Assembly (NCBI GenBank): GCA_016342685.1 | Contig: JAEINU010000001.1 | Coordinates: 950,169-1,014,168, forward strand | Direction: 5' to 3' | Origin: Bacteroidales bacterium | Lineage (GTDB): Bacteria > Bacteroidota > Bacteroidia > Bacteroidales > UBA12077 | Length of the DNA: 64,000 bases | In this document: piece after piece, positions 55,262-64,000 of the stretch | Layout: each line of letters opens with the position of its first letter | Position numbering within the stretch: the first letter of the stretch is position 1 | Position numbers and translations under genes: made by a program | The notes under the pieces: model-generated | The model's database searches: none | The model's input: only the letters and a program-made list of their open reading frames with translations | Told to the model about the DNA's origin: nothing

Positions 55262-55915
55262 ATGGCAGCAAATAATAGATTTACAAAAGGAGAGGAAATT
55301 GCAAATTCTATATCGCATGGTTTAGGAGTTGTTTTTGCAATTGTGGCTTTAGTACTAATGGCTGTGTCATCGACTAGATACGGAACAGTGTGGCATGTTG
55401 TAAGTTTTAGTATTTATGGTTCGTTTCTTATATTACTGTATTTATCATCTACATTAAATCATTCGTTAAAGTTTGGAACTAAAGCGAAAGATTTTTTTCA
55501 TAATTTCGATCAGATAGCTATTTTCCTGTTTATTGCAGCAACTTATACACCTATAGCATTGATTTATTTAAGACATGATTGGGGCTGGGTAATGTTTGGA
55601 ATTGAGTGGGGATTTGCCTTAACAGGTGTTCTGTTAAAAGTTTTGATGCCCAATAAATTCGAAAAAGGAGTCAATATATTTTATGTTATATCTTATCTGG
55701 TAATGGGTTATCTTTTTGTTATGTTTCTAATTCCATTATACAAACATATGCACCCAATGGGGATTGGTTTTATTTTTATTGGTGGAGCATGTTATACTTT
55801 AGGTGTAGTATTTTTTAAAATGGAAAAACTGAAGTTTAGCCATTTAATTTGGCATTTATTGGTAATTGCAGGAAGTGTTTGCCACTGGGTTGGCATATTT
55901 TATTATACATTATAG
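55262..55915 (+). CDS. trhA: Hemolysin III family (PAQR-like) membrane protein
   Basis: A seven-helix membrane protein of the PAQR superfamily. Conserved residues include GEEIANSISHGLG (His), the Asp of NFDQIAIFLFIAATYTP and the paired His of the final helices (FSHLIWHLLVIAGSVCHW). These residues form the PAQR metal site. Bacterial members (TrhA/YqfA) affect membrane fluidity homeostasis; the hemolysin name is historical. Length of 217 residues is standard. It ends eight bases before a convergent gene. Confidence 0.92.
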   Translation: MAANNRFTKGEEIANSISHGLGVVFAIVALVLMAVSSTRYGTVWHVVSFSIYGSFLILLYLSSTLNHSLKFGTKAKDFFHNFDQIAIFLFIAATYTPIALIYLRHDWGWVMFGIEWGFALTGVLLKVLMPNKFEKGVNIFYVISYLVMGYLFVMFLIPLYKHMHPMGIGFIFIGGACYTLGVVFFKMEKLKFSHLIWHLLVIAGSVCHWVGIFYYTL

Positions 55916-55923
55916 AAATTTTA

Positions 55924-56256
55924 TTATAAATCTCTGAAACTACTTTTAAAAATAAAAGCCACCAAAATAAAAGCAACATAGGTTTGTGGTTCTTTTAGTA
56001 TATAGGCTATTGCAATACTAAATACAGTACCTATAAAGTTCAGAAATAAAGCCATGTATGTAAAGGCTTTAATCTTAAGTTTCCTTACAGATAAATTATA
56101 CAGACCAATAAATATGTAAGTTAATCCTGCACCAAAAAACCAAATTGAATCTGCATTAATCGATGAAAATCTTACAAATGCAAATGTTGAATGTATTATT
56201 CCTAAAATAATAAGAGTGTAAATAACAATACGTACTAACTTTTTCATTGATTTCAT
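55924..56256 (-). CDS. Small four-helix membrane protein of unknown function
   Basis: A 110-residue protein with four predicted transmembrane helices and short loops. It resembles small uncharacterised inner-membrane proteins and has no catalytic motif. The start region MKSMKKLVRIV has two possible Met codons. It is divergent from the lipoprotein gene at 56318. Function unknown. Confidence 0.6.
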   Translation of the reverse strand: MKSMKKLVRIVIYTLIILGIIHSTFAFVRFSSINADSIWFFGAGLTYIFIGLYNLSVRKLKIKAFTYMALFLNFIGTVFSIAIAYILKEPQTYVAFILVAFIFKSSFRDL

Positions 56257-56317
56257 ATATTATGTAACTAATTCGGAACGATTTATGTATACAAATTTAC
56301 AAACAATCTTATTAAAC

Positions 56318-57271
56318 ATGAAAATATTACGAATTATCCTGGTAATCATTCTTATAATAAATGTTTCTTGTCGTAAAAAAGAATTTGATAATCCATTAGA
56401 TGATTGGTTTCAAGATCCGCCTGTAGCTCCAATCACACAAACTATTAAAACAGTGGTTCCTATTGGTTATGCGGCTTCGGTTGCAATGCTTTATTTAAAG
56501 GGGTACGATGTTCCGGTTGCAAAGATTGAAAAACGAAAAAGTGCAACTTTATTGTATGTAAATACCGAAACAGATTATCCGTATACTTTTGAGGGTGATG
56601 ATTATGGACAAATGATAATTGCAGTATTATCAACAGATGTAAATACTGCTTTGGTTTCAGTTTTCTTTACTGATATGGATATTGTTGCCGGAAAATTTAA
56701 ACTTAAAAACGTAGTTGCATTTCCTGTCATTTTTGATGATCTAAACAATAAGATAACAGCAGTATATGCTTCAATGGATATAAACTTAGGAGACAACTTA
56801 TTTCCTGATATTGATTTAACCTCAGACGAGATTGAAGATAATTTGGGAAAACTCGATAATGAAAGAACAAATAGTACGCTAGATGGAGTAGAAATTGCCA
56901 TCACTCAGGATGCTTGGATAATAGATGTTTATTATAATGATATTGATGATTTATTAGATGATGAGTTTAAGATTTATGGTGGACAGCAAGCAATAGCTGT
57001 AGAAGATTTTGATACAGAGTCTTCGGTAGGAGCATTGCAAATGGCGATGATTGGTGTTGAGTTTTCTTCTGATTGTTTAAAAAACCCTTCGAGTGGTTAT
57101 GCTTTTATGCAGGATGTCGAAGTAGCAAGTTCATCCAATAGTAGTAACATAGTTTTTGGGCATGTATTTTATGAATTTCATCCTCGTTGCGATGGTGATA
57201 TAGTTGTGGATTTAGCAACTGGCAATTTTATTTTTGCAATTGGGAAGGAAATAGACTTAGGTTTAAATTAG
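56318..57271 (+). CDS. Lipoprotein of unknown function
   Basis: The Met at 56318 gives a compact lipoprotein signal (MKILRIILVIILIINVSC, Cys18); an upstream ATG at 56285 would add 11 residues. The mature protein of about 300 residues is acidic and beta-rich, with several Asp-rich loops (for example YNDIDDLLDDE) and two cysteines near the C-terminus. I recognise no family. It is probably anchored in the outer membrane or inner-membrane periplasmic face. A strong bidirectional terminator follows. Confidence 0.7.
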   Translation: MKILRIILVIILIINVSCRKKEFDNPLDDWFQDPPVAPITQTIKTVVPIGYAASVAMLYLKGYDVPVAKIEKRKSATLLYVNTETDYPYTFEGDDYGQMIIAVLSTDVNTALVSVFFTDMDIVAGKFKLKNVVAFPVIFDDLNNKITAVYASMDINLGDNLFPDIDLTSDEIEDNLGKLDNERTNSTLDGVEIAITQDAWIIDVYYNDIDDLLDDEFKIYGGQQAIAVEDFDTESSVGALQMAMIGVEFSSDCLKNPSSGYAFMQDVEVASSSNSSNIVFGHVFYEFHPRCDGDIVVDLATGNFIFAIGKEIDLGLN

Positions 57272-57288
57272 TAAATAAACTCTCGCAT

Positions 57289-57322
57289 AAAAAAGGTGAC
57301 TAATTTCAGTCACCTTTTTTTT
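57289..57322. terminator. Bidirectional terminator
   Basis: 13-bp stem AAAAAAGGTGACT/AGTCACCTTTTTT with a 6-base loop, between convergent genes. Confidence 0.92.
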
Positions 57323-57340
57323 ATTTATATATTGGTTTAT

Positions 57341-57904
57341 TTATTGTACCATAATTTTAACGTCAAGAATAAATTCATCGTCAATCATGTTATCGCCTAA
57401 GTTGTCGAAAAACTTACCCGAACCATAACGAACTTCATATAAAGTTCTATCAACAGAAATACTTGCCATATAAGCTTTTTCAGTTTCTTTCACCATAAAT
57501 GAAATAGGTTTTGTAATTCCTTTTATTGTTAGTTTACCATTAACTTTAGCCTCACCATTTTTGAAGACAGAACCTTCAGTAATTTTTAAATTTGCAACTG
57601 GATATTTTTCAACACTAAAAAAGTCATCTGATTTTAAATGTCCAATAAGTTTTTCATTCCATTCAGCATCTTCTAAATCACTGCAAGTAATTGATATCAT
57701 ATCGATATTAAATTCACCACCAATAATTTTATTGTCCTCAATTTTTAACGAACCATCTTTTAACTTTATAAAACCCCAATGTTCACCAGTAACTTTTTTA
57801 CCAGTCCATTTTAATTCAGAGTTACTTGAGTTTACTGGCACTTGTTGTGCCATTGCCGTAAATGCAATAAATAGAACTGCTAATAGTAAATTAATTTTTT
57901 TCAT
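57341..57904 (-). CDS. YceI-family periplasmic lipid-binding-like protein
   Basis: A signal peptide (to about AMAQ, residue 19) precedes a lipocalin-like YceI domain: SELKWTGKKVTGEHWGFIKLK, then DMISITCSDL, the DFFSVEKYP block and GITKPISFMV, all typical. YceI proteins bind polyisoprenoids or amphiphiles in the periplasm and are often linked to stress. Length of 187 residues is standard. It appears to be monocistronic. Confidence 0.93.
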   Translation of the reverse strand: MKKINLLLAVLFIAFTAMAQQVPVNSSNSELKWTGKKVTGEHWGFIKLKDGSLKIEDNKIIGGEFNIDMISITCSDLEDAEWNEKLIGHLKSDDFFSVEKYPVANLKITEGSVFKNGEAKVNGKLTIKGITKPISFMVKETEKAYMASISVDRTLYEVRYGSGKFFDNLGDNMIDDEFILDVKIMVQ

Positions 57905-58021
57905 ATCTTGCTGTTTTTAGTTAATAATAGTTTGTTGAACTTATGTTTGTTTTATAAAACAAAAAGTAAAACATATTGTTTACAACAATTTTCTGAAATG
58001 TTTGTAAATTAATTCGATAGC

Positions 58022-60535
58022 TTATATTCCACCCTTAAAGTCGAAGTTTAGTTGAGTCTGCAAATTTGATATTTCGGAGATAATTTTTTTTATTGTTGTT
58101 TTTTCAATATCTGTTAAATCATTAATATCAATTAAATTATCAGGAGTTTTATTTTTGATTAGCTTATTTACTTGAAATTTAAACCTTAAAAGCATTAAAT
58201 AGTTTAATGAAATAATTATTTCGTTGTAAAGAGATTTACTGATATGATTTAATGAACGTAATTTTTCTAATCGAAGAATCGAATTTGTTTCGGTAATATT
58301 ATATTTTAGTGAGTACAATCTAATAAAACTTATTATTGGAAGAATTATTTTTTTAACATCGATGTTAGATGAGTCTTTGTCTTTTGAGTTACTTACAATA
58401 TTTCCAAAAAGATTTACAACTGATTTATATTTTAAAATTGGGTTTGCCATATGTTGAAAAAATACAGCTTTGTTATTTAGTGTGGTAAAAATAAATTGTG
58501 TTAAATCGTTTGTAAGTTTCTGATCGCCATAAACGCATCTTAAATCGAAAAATATTCCAGCTTCGAGAATACTTTTTGGATCGCCATTATTTATCCAATC
58601 TTTAAACTGATTTTTCCATTCATCAATAGATAAAACCCATTTTGGATTATTAGCCATAACTTCGCCATTACAATATTTAAATCCTAAATAATCTAAAGAT
58701 TTTGCAACTACTTTTCCTAATTCAACGAAATATTGTTTAAATACTTTGTAATTATCTGCATTTACATTTTCAAATATTATAGCATTATCCTGATCTGTAG
58801 CTAAAGTTTGTTCCATTCTTCCTTCACTACCAACCGCAATAAATTCGAATTTACAAGGAGGGTTTCCAATAGTTTCAATCGTTAAACGAATAACTCTTTG
58901 TGTAATGGCATCGGTTAATGATGTAATAATTCTAGTTATATTTTGTGTTCTGGCACCACTATTAATAAGAGCTTTTATTAAGATAGGTAATTTTTTAGTT
59001 GTTTTTTCAATTTCATAAATGTTCTCCGAGGCTTCAACTTCTCTTACAAGAAAACTTATTGAGTTCCGATTCATTTCATGAATGTCGAGGTTGCTTATTA
59101 CACCAACGATATCGGATTGATTATTTTTTACTGCTAAATGCGATAATTGTTTATCCTTAAATATTAAAATAGCCTCGTAAAGGAGAATGTTGTCGTTAAC
59201 CGAAATTACCGGAGCAGATATAAATTGTGCTATTGAATTTGAAATATTAATATTTTCAGCAATAATTCTTGATCTAATGTCACTGTCGGTTATTAAACCA
59301 ATAATTTGCTGATTTTGAGTAGTAAAGATAACATCACAGTTTTTTCGAGTCATTATTCTTGCCACTTCGTTAATTGGAGTGTTAATGTCACATGTTACCA
59401 GATCTTTAATAAAATGCTTAATCGATTGATTCATTAATAGGAGAGACGTTTGCACTTCGTTCGAAAGTTGCTCTGTTTCTTTTTCTACTAAGTTTATTTG
59501 AGTAATATCTTTAACAATAATAATATATCCCTCTTGTTTTCCGAAAAATACTTTTGATATGGTAAGAACGATTTCTTTATAAGGTTTTTTTAATGATTTC
59601 AATTTAGCATCAAATGATTCTGATTTCCCGGAAATATTAATTTTGGATTTTAACTCATCCCAAGAAATGTCAAAAAGATCGTCAAATTTTAACGATAATA
59701 CATAGCTTGCCGAACTACCCAACATTAAATTAAATTTCATATTCGAGAATCTAATCTCATTGTCAATAATAAGAATTGTACCATCAACGGAAGCCTCCAC
59801 TAATGATTGATATTTTCTTCGAGATGCTTTTAGTTTATCTTCCAGAGACTTCCTTCTTCTTTCGATGTCTAAACTTTGTTTAACAATTATAAGGATGATT
59901 ATACCAATAATGCCGAAAATGATAAAAGCAATCTTATTTAATCGCTTTTTAAGAATTGATATTTCCTCTTTTACATCTTCAAGATATATTCCGGTTCCAA
60001 TAATCCAATTCCAATTTTCATACTTTTTTACAAACGATAATTTAGGAACTATTCTGCTTGAATCATCTTTCCATTGCCACATATAATCAACAAAACCTTC
60101 GCTCAATGAATCTACAATATTCACTGCTTCAACAAAAAGCAATTTTCCGGCCTGATCTTTATAATCTGTTAATTCAGTTCCATTTAATTCCTTTCTGTAA
60201 GGATGCATTATCATTTTAGGCTGCATATCTATAATCCAGAAATAATCTTTACTTTCTTTGCCATAACGAATCTTTTCGATTCGTTTTATCGACAAATCTT
60301 TGGCTTCTTGTAAGCTTATTAAACTATCTGCATAATCTTGATTGTATTCTTCAATTAAGCTCCAGGTAGCATTAACTAATTCACTTAACATCTCACGTTT
60401 TTTATCCATTATATTTTTTTCAAACGTAGGAATGATAAAAACATACATAGATACTATGAATAGAAGAACCGTTAGTATTGATGGGAACACAATTCCTGCT
60501 AAAAAACGGCTAATATCTTTTGAAGTTAAGTGCAT
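58022..60535 (-). CDS. Membrane signalling protein: Cache, PAS, CBS pair and DUF294 nucleotidyltransferase-like domain
   Basis: An 837-residue multidomain protein. Two transmembrane helices (about 12-34 and 208-228) bracket a periplasmic single Cache domain that may sense a small organic acid. A PAS domain follows (about 240-345), then a CBS pair (about 375-490) that could bind adenine nucleotides, and a DUF294/GlnD-like nucleotidyltransferase domain with GSEGRMEQ at residue 569 and TDQDNA shortly after, keeping the Gly-Ser and Asp residues of the fold. The C-terminal about 200 residues are helical. It is the last gene of an operon with a sodium:solute symporter, so it probably couples substrate sensing to transport or modification of a partner. 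Confidence 0.88.
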   Translation of the reverse strand: MHLTSKDISRFLAGIVFPSILTVLLFIVSMYVFIIPTFEKNIMDKKREMLSELVNATWSLIEEYNQDYADSLISLQEAKDLSIKRIEKIRYGKESKDYFWIIDMQPKMIMHPYRKELNGTELTDYKDQAGKLLFVEAVNIVDSLSEGFVDYMWQWKDDSSRIVPKLSFVKKYENWNWIIGTGIYLEDVKEEISILKKRLNKIAFIIFGIIGIIILIIVKQSLDIERRRKSLEDKLKASRRKYQSLVEASVDGTILIIDNEIRFSNMKFNLMLGSSASYVLSLKFDDLFDISWDELKSKINISGKSESFDAKLKSLKKPYKEIVLTISKVFFGKQEGYIIIVKDITQINLVEKETEQLSNEVQTSLLLMNQSIKHFIKDLVTCDINTPINEVARIMTRKNCDVIFTTQNQQIIGLITDSDIRSRIIAENINISNSIAQFISAPVISVNDNILLYEAILIFKDKQLSHLAVKNNQSDIVGVISNLDIHEMNRNSISFLVREVEASENIYEIEKTTKKLPILIKALINSGARTQNITRIITSLTDAITQRVIRLTIETIGNPPCKFEFIAVGSEGRMEQTLATDQDNAIIFENVNADNYKVFKQYFVELGKVVAKSLDYLGFKYCNGEVMANNPKWVLSIDEWKNQFKDWINNGDPKSILEAGIFFDLRCVYGDQKLTNDLTQFIFTTLNNKAVFFQHMANPILKYKSVVNLFGNIVSNSKDKDSSNIDVKKIILPIISFIRLYSLKYNITETNSILRLEKLRSLNHISKSLYNEIIISLNYLMLLRFKFQVNKLIKNKTPDNLIDINDLTDIEKTTIKKIISEISNLQTQLNFDFKGGI

Positions 60536-60541
60536 CTATCG

Positions 60542-61315
60542 TTAATCTTCATCTTGTTTAGGAGGGAATAATTTCTGAATTAAATTTCTTTTTTTCAAGG
60601 GTTTGCCTAATAAAATATTTAAGTTGTTTTCGGCTGTAAGATTTTGATTCCACAATTCAATTGCTTTTTCATAATTATTGATTGCGCTTTCATATTGTTC
60701 TTTATGTCGATTAATAATACCTAAATTAGTAAAAGCTACTGATAATCTTCTTTTAGTTTCATATTGCGAAGTTTCAATTTCTTGAATTCTGCTTTGTATG
60801 AATTTTTCTTTTTGTTTATCAGTATATGATTCAAGTCCTTTAAAATAATTATCAGAAATCAATTCTTGAATTTCTTCTTTGTTTAATTTTCCATAAGTTT
60901 TTAACCAGTTTTCATAAATTGAGATACTCATTAAAACCGAATTGAGAGAAAGGTTTAGCAAGGAATCTTTTGATAGTTCTGAATATCGGCTTGAGTTATT
61001 TTCATAAAGAGCCATTGTTAAAAAGGCAGCAGATCTATTATTATACAATACCCCAATTTCAAACGATTCCGAGAAATGGGTTACCTGAGTATAAATAAAC
61101 TCAACTGAGTCTAAAAGATCGAACACTTTATCAAAATCACTTTGTATAGCATATTCATTATATTTTTCATAAAGCTCTCTTGCCTCTTTTACTCTTGGAT
61201 CTTTAGATGAATTAATTCCTTTATAATGAAAATACGAAAATACGATTACAAGAAAGGAAAGAGCAATCATCACAAGGATGAATGCTCTTTTATTGTTTTT
61301 TTTATAAAAACTCAT
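60542..61315 (-). CDS. Membrane-anchored TPR-like protein
   Basis: One N-terminal transmembrane helix (about 11-30) is followed by a helical domain with a clear TPR near the C-terminus (RLSVAFTNLGIINRHKEQYE, then AINNYEKAIELWN). Its start codon overlaps the symporter stop by one base and it ends six bases before the Cache-PAS-CBS-DUF294 gene, so all are translationally linked. It likely scaffolds interaction between the symporter and the signalling protein. No enzyme motif is seen. Confidence 0.78.
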   Translation of the reverse strand: MSFYKKNNKRAFILVMIALSFLVIVFSYFHYKGINSSKDPRVKEARELYEKYNEYAIQSDFDKVFDLLDSVEFIYTQVTHFSESFEIGVLYNNRSAAFLTMALYENNSSRYSELSKDSLLNLSLNSVLMSISIYENWLKTYGKLNKEEIQELISDNYFKGLESYTDKQKEKFIQSRIQEIETSQYETKRRLSVAFTNLGIINRHKEQYESAINNYEKAIELWNQNLTAENNLNILLGKPLKKRNLIQKLFPPKQDED

Positions 61316-62985
61316 TATGAATGTACATTTAATACTAAGAACTTACGAATTTCTAACGGGGTTTCTGGAGTAAGTTTTGAAACTACAATATTCGTAAATA
61401 TTGCTAATGGTGCTCCGATCCAAGCAAAATACCATGCCCCGAGCCAGTAATTAATAAATTCATGATATGGCAATGTAACACCTTCTTTTCCTGCAATAAA
61501 GTATGTTAATGCGATAACGGCAACTAACAATCCAGCTATTAATCCAGCAATAGCTCCTTGCTTGTTTGAACCACTCCACCAGATTCCCAATAAGAATAAA
61601 GGAAAAATAGTAACACCAGCTAATGAGAATGCAACTGCCACTAGTTGAGCAATTAAAGCCCAGTTTTTTAATGCAAGTAAGGTTACTATTACTGCCATTA
61701 GAATTGTTCCTAAACGAGCCATCAATAATTGCATTTTTGGTGAAGCCTTAGGATTAATTATTTTGACATATAAATCGTGGGCAAATGCGGATGAACCAGC
61801 TACAAGTAAACCCGAAACTGTCGAGAATGCTGCCGAAACACCACCAGCCGCAAGTAAACCTACAATAAGTGGATTTACATTTCCAAGTTGAGCAGTATAA
61901 ACAACAATTGCATCTTTAGCTAATTTTCCAACCTCAGGATTTGCCGATAAAATTTTCCCAAATGCTGCATAAGCAGGTGCACTCCAATATAAAATACAAA
62001 TAAAAAATAATCCCCACACAACAGACCATCTTGCATCGCGAGCTTTAGGCACTACATAAAATCTCTGAATAACGTGAGGTAAGCCTGCTGTTCCAATCAT
62101 TAAAGAGAATGCAATTGCAATCCATTGGAAAAATGTTTGTCCGGTAGCAGGATCCCAAGGCATAACAAATTCTGGAGATGGAACCATAGCATATTCATGT
62201 CCTAGTGCATTAAAAAGTTGAGTTGTTTCGGCAATTGGAACTCCTGATGCAATATCAGATACAACTGAACCATATCCAATTTGTGGTAGTAACCAGAAAT
62301 AGTCAAATTTAAATGTTAAAATAAATAATGGAATTAAGAATGATACAATAATAATTACGTATTGGATTTGCATGTTTTTAGTTACACCTAACATTCCAGA
62401 TATTAGTGTATATGCCAATACCACAGATCCTCCTATAATTACGGCAGGTGCATAATCCAAACCAAGAATCCATTTGAACATAAGTCCAATTCCTCCAAAC
62501 TGGCCAACACAATATGAGATTGAAATTAGAATTGCAATAATGGCACCAGTGGCCCTTAATCCTTGCGAGTAATATCGATCACCAATAAAATCAGCAGCTG
62601 TATATTTCCCATACTTGCGAATTTGTCCTGCCATAAGTATTAATAATAATACATAGCCACCAGTCCATCCAACCACATAGGCTAGTCCATGATATCCTGA
62701 TCCATACATTAAGGCTGCCATTCCTAAGAAAGATGCAGCACTCATCCAGTTAGATGCAATTGCCATTCCGGAACCAATTCGTGATATTCCACGACCAGCT
62801 GCATAGAAATCAGCAGTATCTTTTGCCCTAAATATAACTCCAACTAATACGAATACACAAAGTATTGTAATTAGAATTATAGCAGGACCAATTTTAAAAC
62901 CTCCTTCTAATTGAGTTGAAGCTCCAGCAGCAAATAATATAGAAGGACTTAGTAATAATATAATAGGTAATAAAAACTTTTTCAT
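61315..62985 (-). CDS. Sodium:solute symporter, acetate/carboxylate type (DUF4212-linked)
   Basis: A member of the SSS family of about 556 residues with 13 or so helices and a cleavable-looking hydrophobic start. Segments DFYAAGRGISRIGSGMAIASNW, KYTAADFIGDRYYS and GTAGLPHVIQRFY are typical of acetate permease ActP relatives and of the VC_2705-type branch that works with a small DUF4212 subunit. It therefore probably imports acetate or another short carboxylate with sodium. The DUF4212 gene lies directly upstream, 25 bases away. Confidence 0.9.
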   Translation of the reverse strand: MKKFLLPIILLLSPSILFAAGASTQLEGGFKIGPAIILITILCVFVLVGVIFRAKDTADFYAAGRGISRIGSGMAIASNWMSAASFLGMAALMYGSGYHGLAYVVGWTGGYVLLLILMAGQIRKYGKYTAADFIGDRYYSQGLRATGAIIAILISISYCVGQFGGIGLMFKWILGLDYAPAVIIGGSVVLAYTLISGMLGVTKNMQIQYVIIIVSFLIPLFILTFKFDYFWLLPQIGYGSVVSDIASGVPIAETTQLFNALGHEYAMVPSPEFVMPWDPATGQTFFQWIAIAFSLMIGTAGLPHVIQRFYVVPKARDARWSVVWGLFFICILYWSAPAYAAFGKILSANPEVGKLAKDAIVVYTAQLGNVNPLIVGLLAAGGVSAAFSTVSGLLVAGSSAFAHDLYVKIINPKASPKMQLLMARLGTILMAVIVTLLALKNWALIAQLVAVAFSLAGVTIFPLFLLGIWWSGSNKQGAIAGLIAGLLVAVIALTYFIAGKEGVTLPYHEFINYWLGAWYFAWIGAPLAIFTNIVVSKLTPETPLEIRKFLVLNVHS

Positions 62986-63010
62986 AATTGTAAATTTTGA
63001 ATGTAAGTAC

Positions 63011-63763
63011 TTATTCGTCTATGTCTAATTCCAAATGCATTTTATCTACACGAACACAATATAACCAACATAGAAATACAAAAAGTATTAATAAGAAAAC
63101 GGCTGAGTAGAAGTAATGGAAAGGAAATCCAAGAAATTTAAAATCAGTTAAAAAAGACTGATTATGGATTAAGTAAGTAGACATAATAGATGGAATAAGC
63201 TCTTTGCTTTCCGCTTTGAAAACTTTCATATCCGACGACGCGAGTTCCAACGAAATAAGTTTTGTTCTTACATCATTTTGAGCTAAGCCTAATATTGAGC
63301 TAGCAAGCTCAGAAAGAGACCTTTTAGTAGCTATATATTCAGGGTCAGAAATTGAATTTATTTCTGATTTTAGAGTTTCAAATTTTATGACTTCATCTAT
63401 TAGCATGATTTTTTGTGCAGAATCGGCTAACTGAAAAGCACTCCAACTTACCGCATTTTGCAATGCACTTTTTTGTTCAGTCTTTATAAAAACCTTGCCC
63501 AATACAGAGAGAGAAGAGTGAGCAAATTTTTGCATCTCCTCAATGCTTGCATTTTCTTTTGAAATGTTTTCCCAAACCTTTTCGTATTGCACATAAGCTT
63601 CTTCGGGAGTTGGTTTTTCAATTGCACGTAATAGAAAATGAAAACCAAAAACCGCAACTGCCCATATTAATATTAATTTTATAGCCAAGTTTCTGTTCCA
63701 TTTGGCTTGTGCAGTGGTAGGTTTAAAAAAACTAATGTGATAATCGTTCTGATTAGATTCCAT
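63011..63763 (-). CDS. DUF4212-like small symporter subunit with large periplasmic insertion
   Basis: The ends match DUF4212: AKWNRNLAIKLILIWAVAVFG in the first helix, then FKFLGFPFHYFYSAVFLLILFV in the second and the terminal DKMHLELDIDE. In standard DUF4212 proteins of about 90 residues the two helices are joined by a short loop. Here about 150 residues (roughly 50-200, helical and rich in Ser, Glu and Lys) are inserted between them and would face the periplasm. It is the first gene of the four-gene operon and probably forms a complex with the symporter. Confidence 0.82.
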   Translation of the reverse strand: MESNQNDYHISFFKPTTAQAKWNRNLAIKLILIWAVAVFGFHFLLRAIEKPTPEEAYVQYEKVWENISKENASIEEMQKFAHSSLSVLGKVFIKTEQKSALQNAVSWSAFQLADSAQKIMLIDEVIKFETLKSEINSISDPEYIATKRSLSELASSILGLAQNDVRTKLISLELASSDMKVFKAESKELIPSIMSTYLIHNQSFLTDFKFLGFPFHYFYSAVFLLILFVFLCWLYCVRVDKMHLELDIDE

Positions 63764-64000
63764 GTTTTTTTAGTTTTAATTTGTTTTAGGTACAGACTAA
63801 GATATAGTTTTCTGCTAGATTATCAATTAATTAGATATTTTTTTTGCTCACAAATTGTTAATATCCTTCCGAAATATAGATTTGGTAAAGGTTTTGGTTA
63901 TCAGTAAATTACATCTAAGAATCTAGATGTTTAGAGTTGTAGATTGTAAAACAGGGTCGTTGAGAATCTCTTTAGCTCCTTTGTAGAAATATATCGCACT
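63764..64000. other. Upstream region of the symporter operon; no gene recognised
   Basis: The last about 237 bases are AT-rich and hold no gene I can support. They should contain the promoter of the leftward symporter operon, but no clear TAnnTTTG box was found on the minus strand. Any gene entering from the right edge begins beyond the window. Confidence 0.3.

Noticed and set aside
1..64000. tRNA, rRNA, CRISPR array, insertion sequence or prophage
   Set aside because: No cloverleaf, regular spaced repeats, transposase or phage structural gene could be recognised by reading the sequence; short RNAs could still be missed.

Overview
The window is AT-rich and carries a gene set typical of an anaerobic or facultative Bacteroidota: secreted proteins and lipoproteins with short Bacteroidota-type signals, FISUMP and OmpA-like envelope proteins, DarA/DarB-like genes, 7TM-DISM-like and TPR histidine kinases, and promoters of the TAnnTTTG class. 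Oxygen-sensitive enzymes (a glycyl radical enzyme and two tungsten/molybdenum aldehyde oxidoreductases) point to anaerobic metabolism. AbgT and sodium:solute symporters suggest a marine or saline habitat. A Marinilabiliales-like organism (Labilibaculum/Marinifilum type) is my inference from style, not something I could test.

Layout. Bases 1-13.4 kb: a truncated aldehyde:ferredoxin oxidoreductase (AOR), an M1 peptidase on the opposite strand, ettA, and a tight four-gene operon of secreted phosphoesterase, glycyl radical activase, glycyl radical enzyme and a second AOR. 13.4-19 kb: two small membrane proteins (one GIDE-like), a membrane nucleotidyl cyclase, a split ResB/CcsA pair, an exported nickel superoxide dismutase, a decayed stretch, and a DUF427 protein. 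19-26 kb, minus strand: a substrate-binding sensor kinase, M28 and M14 peptidases, a formimidoylglutamase-like enzyme and a frameshifted DUF218 gene. 26-38 kb: DarA/DarB-like pair, tandem adenylate kinase, a frameshifted choice-of-anchor L/OmpA protein, CPBP protease, sugar permease plus nucleotidyltransferase, a GH63-like glycosidase lipoprotein. 38-47 kb: Pcm, M28, TPR histidine kinase, S9 peptidase, NUMOD4/HNH protein, Cys-rich PAS protein. 47-57.9 kb: FISUMP protein, saccharopine dehydrogenase-like enzyme, 7TM-DISM-like kinase, a barrel protein, AbgT transporter, TrhA/hemolysin III, a lipoprotein and YceI. 58-63.8 kb, minus strand: a four-gene operon of DUF4212 subunit, sodium:solute symporter, TPR protein and a Cache-PAS-CBS-DUF294 signalling protein.

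How the genes may work together. The most notable unit is the 6.9-13.4 kb operon. A lipoprotein phosphoesterase would release a substrate outside the cytoplasm, the glycyl radical enzyme would perform a radical elimination or decarboxylation, and the AOR would oxidise the resulting aldehyde to an acid while reducing ferredoxin. No microcompartment shell genes or CoA-acylating aldehyde dehydrogenase accompany it. Secreted peptidases, formimidoylglutamase and peptide/amino-acid-type transport genes indicate protein catabolism. Three sensor kinases lack adjacent response regulators. No tRNA, rRNA, CRISPR array, transposase or phage gene was recognised. Two clear frameshifts and one probable one lie between 25 and 38 kb.
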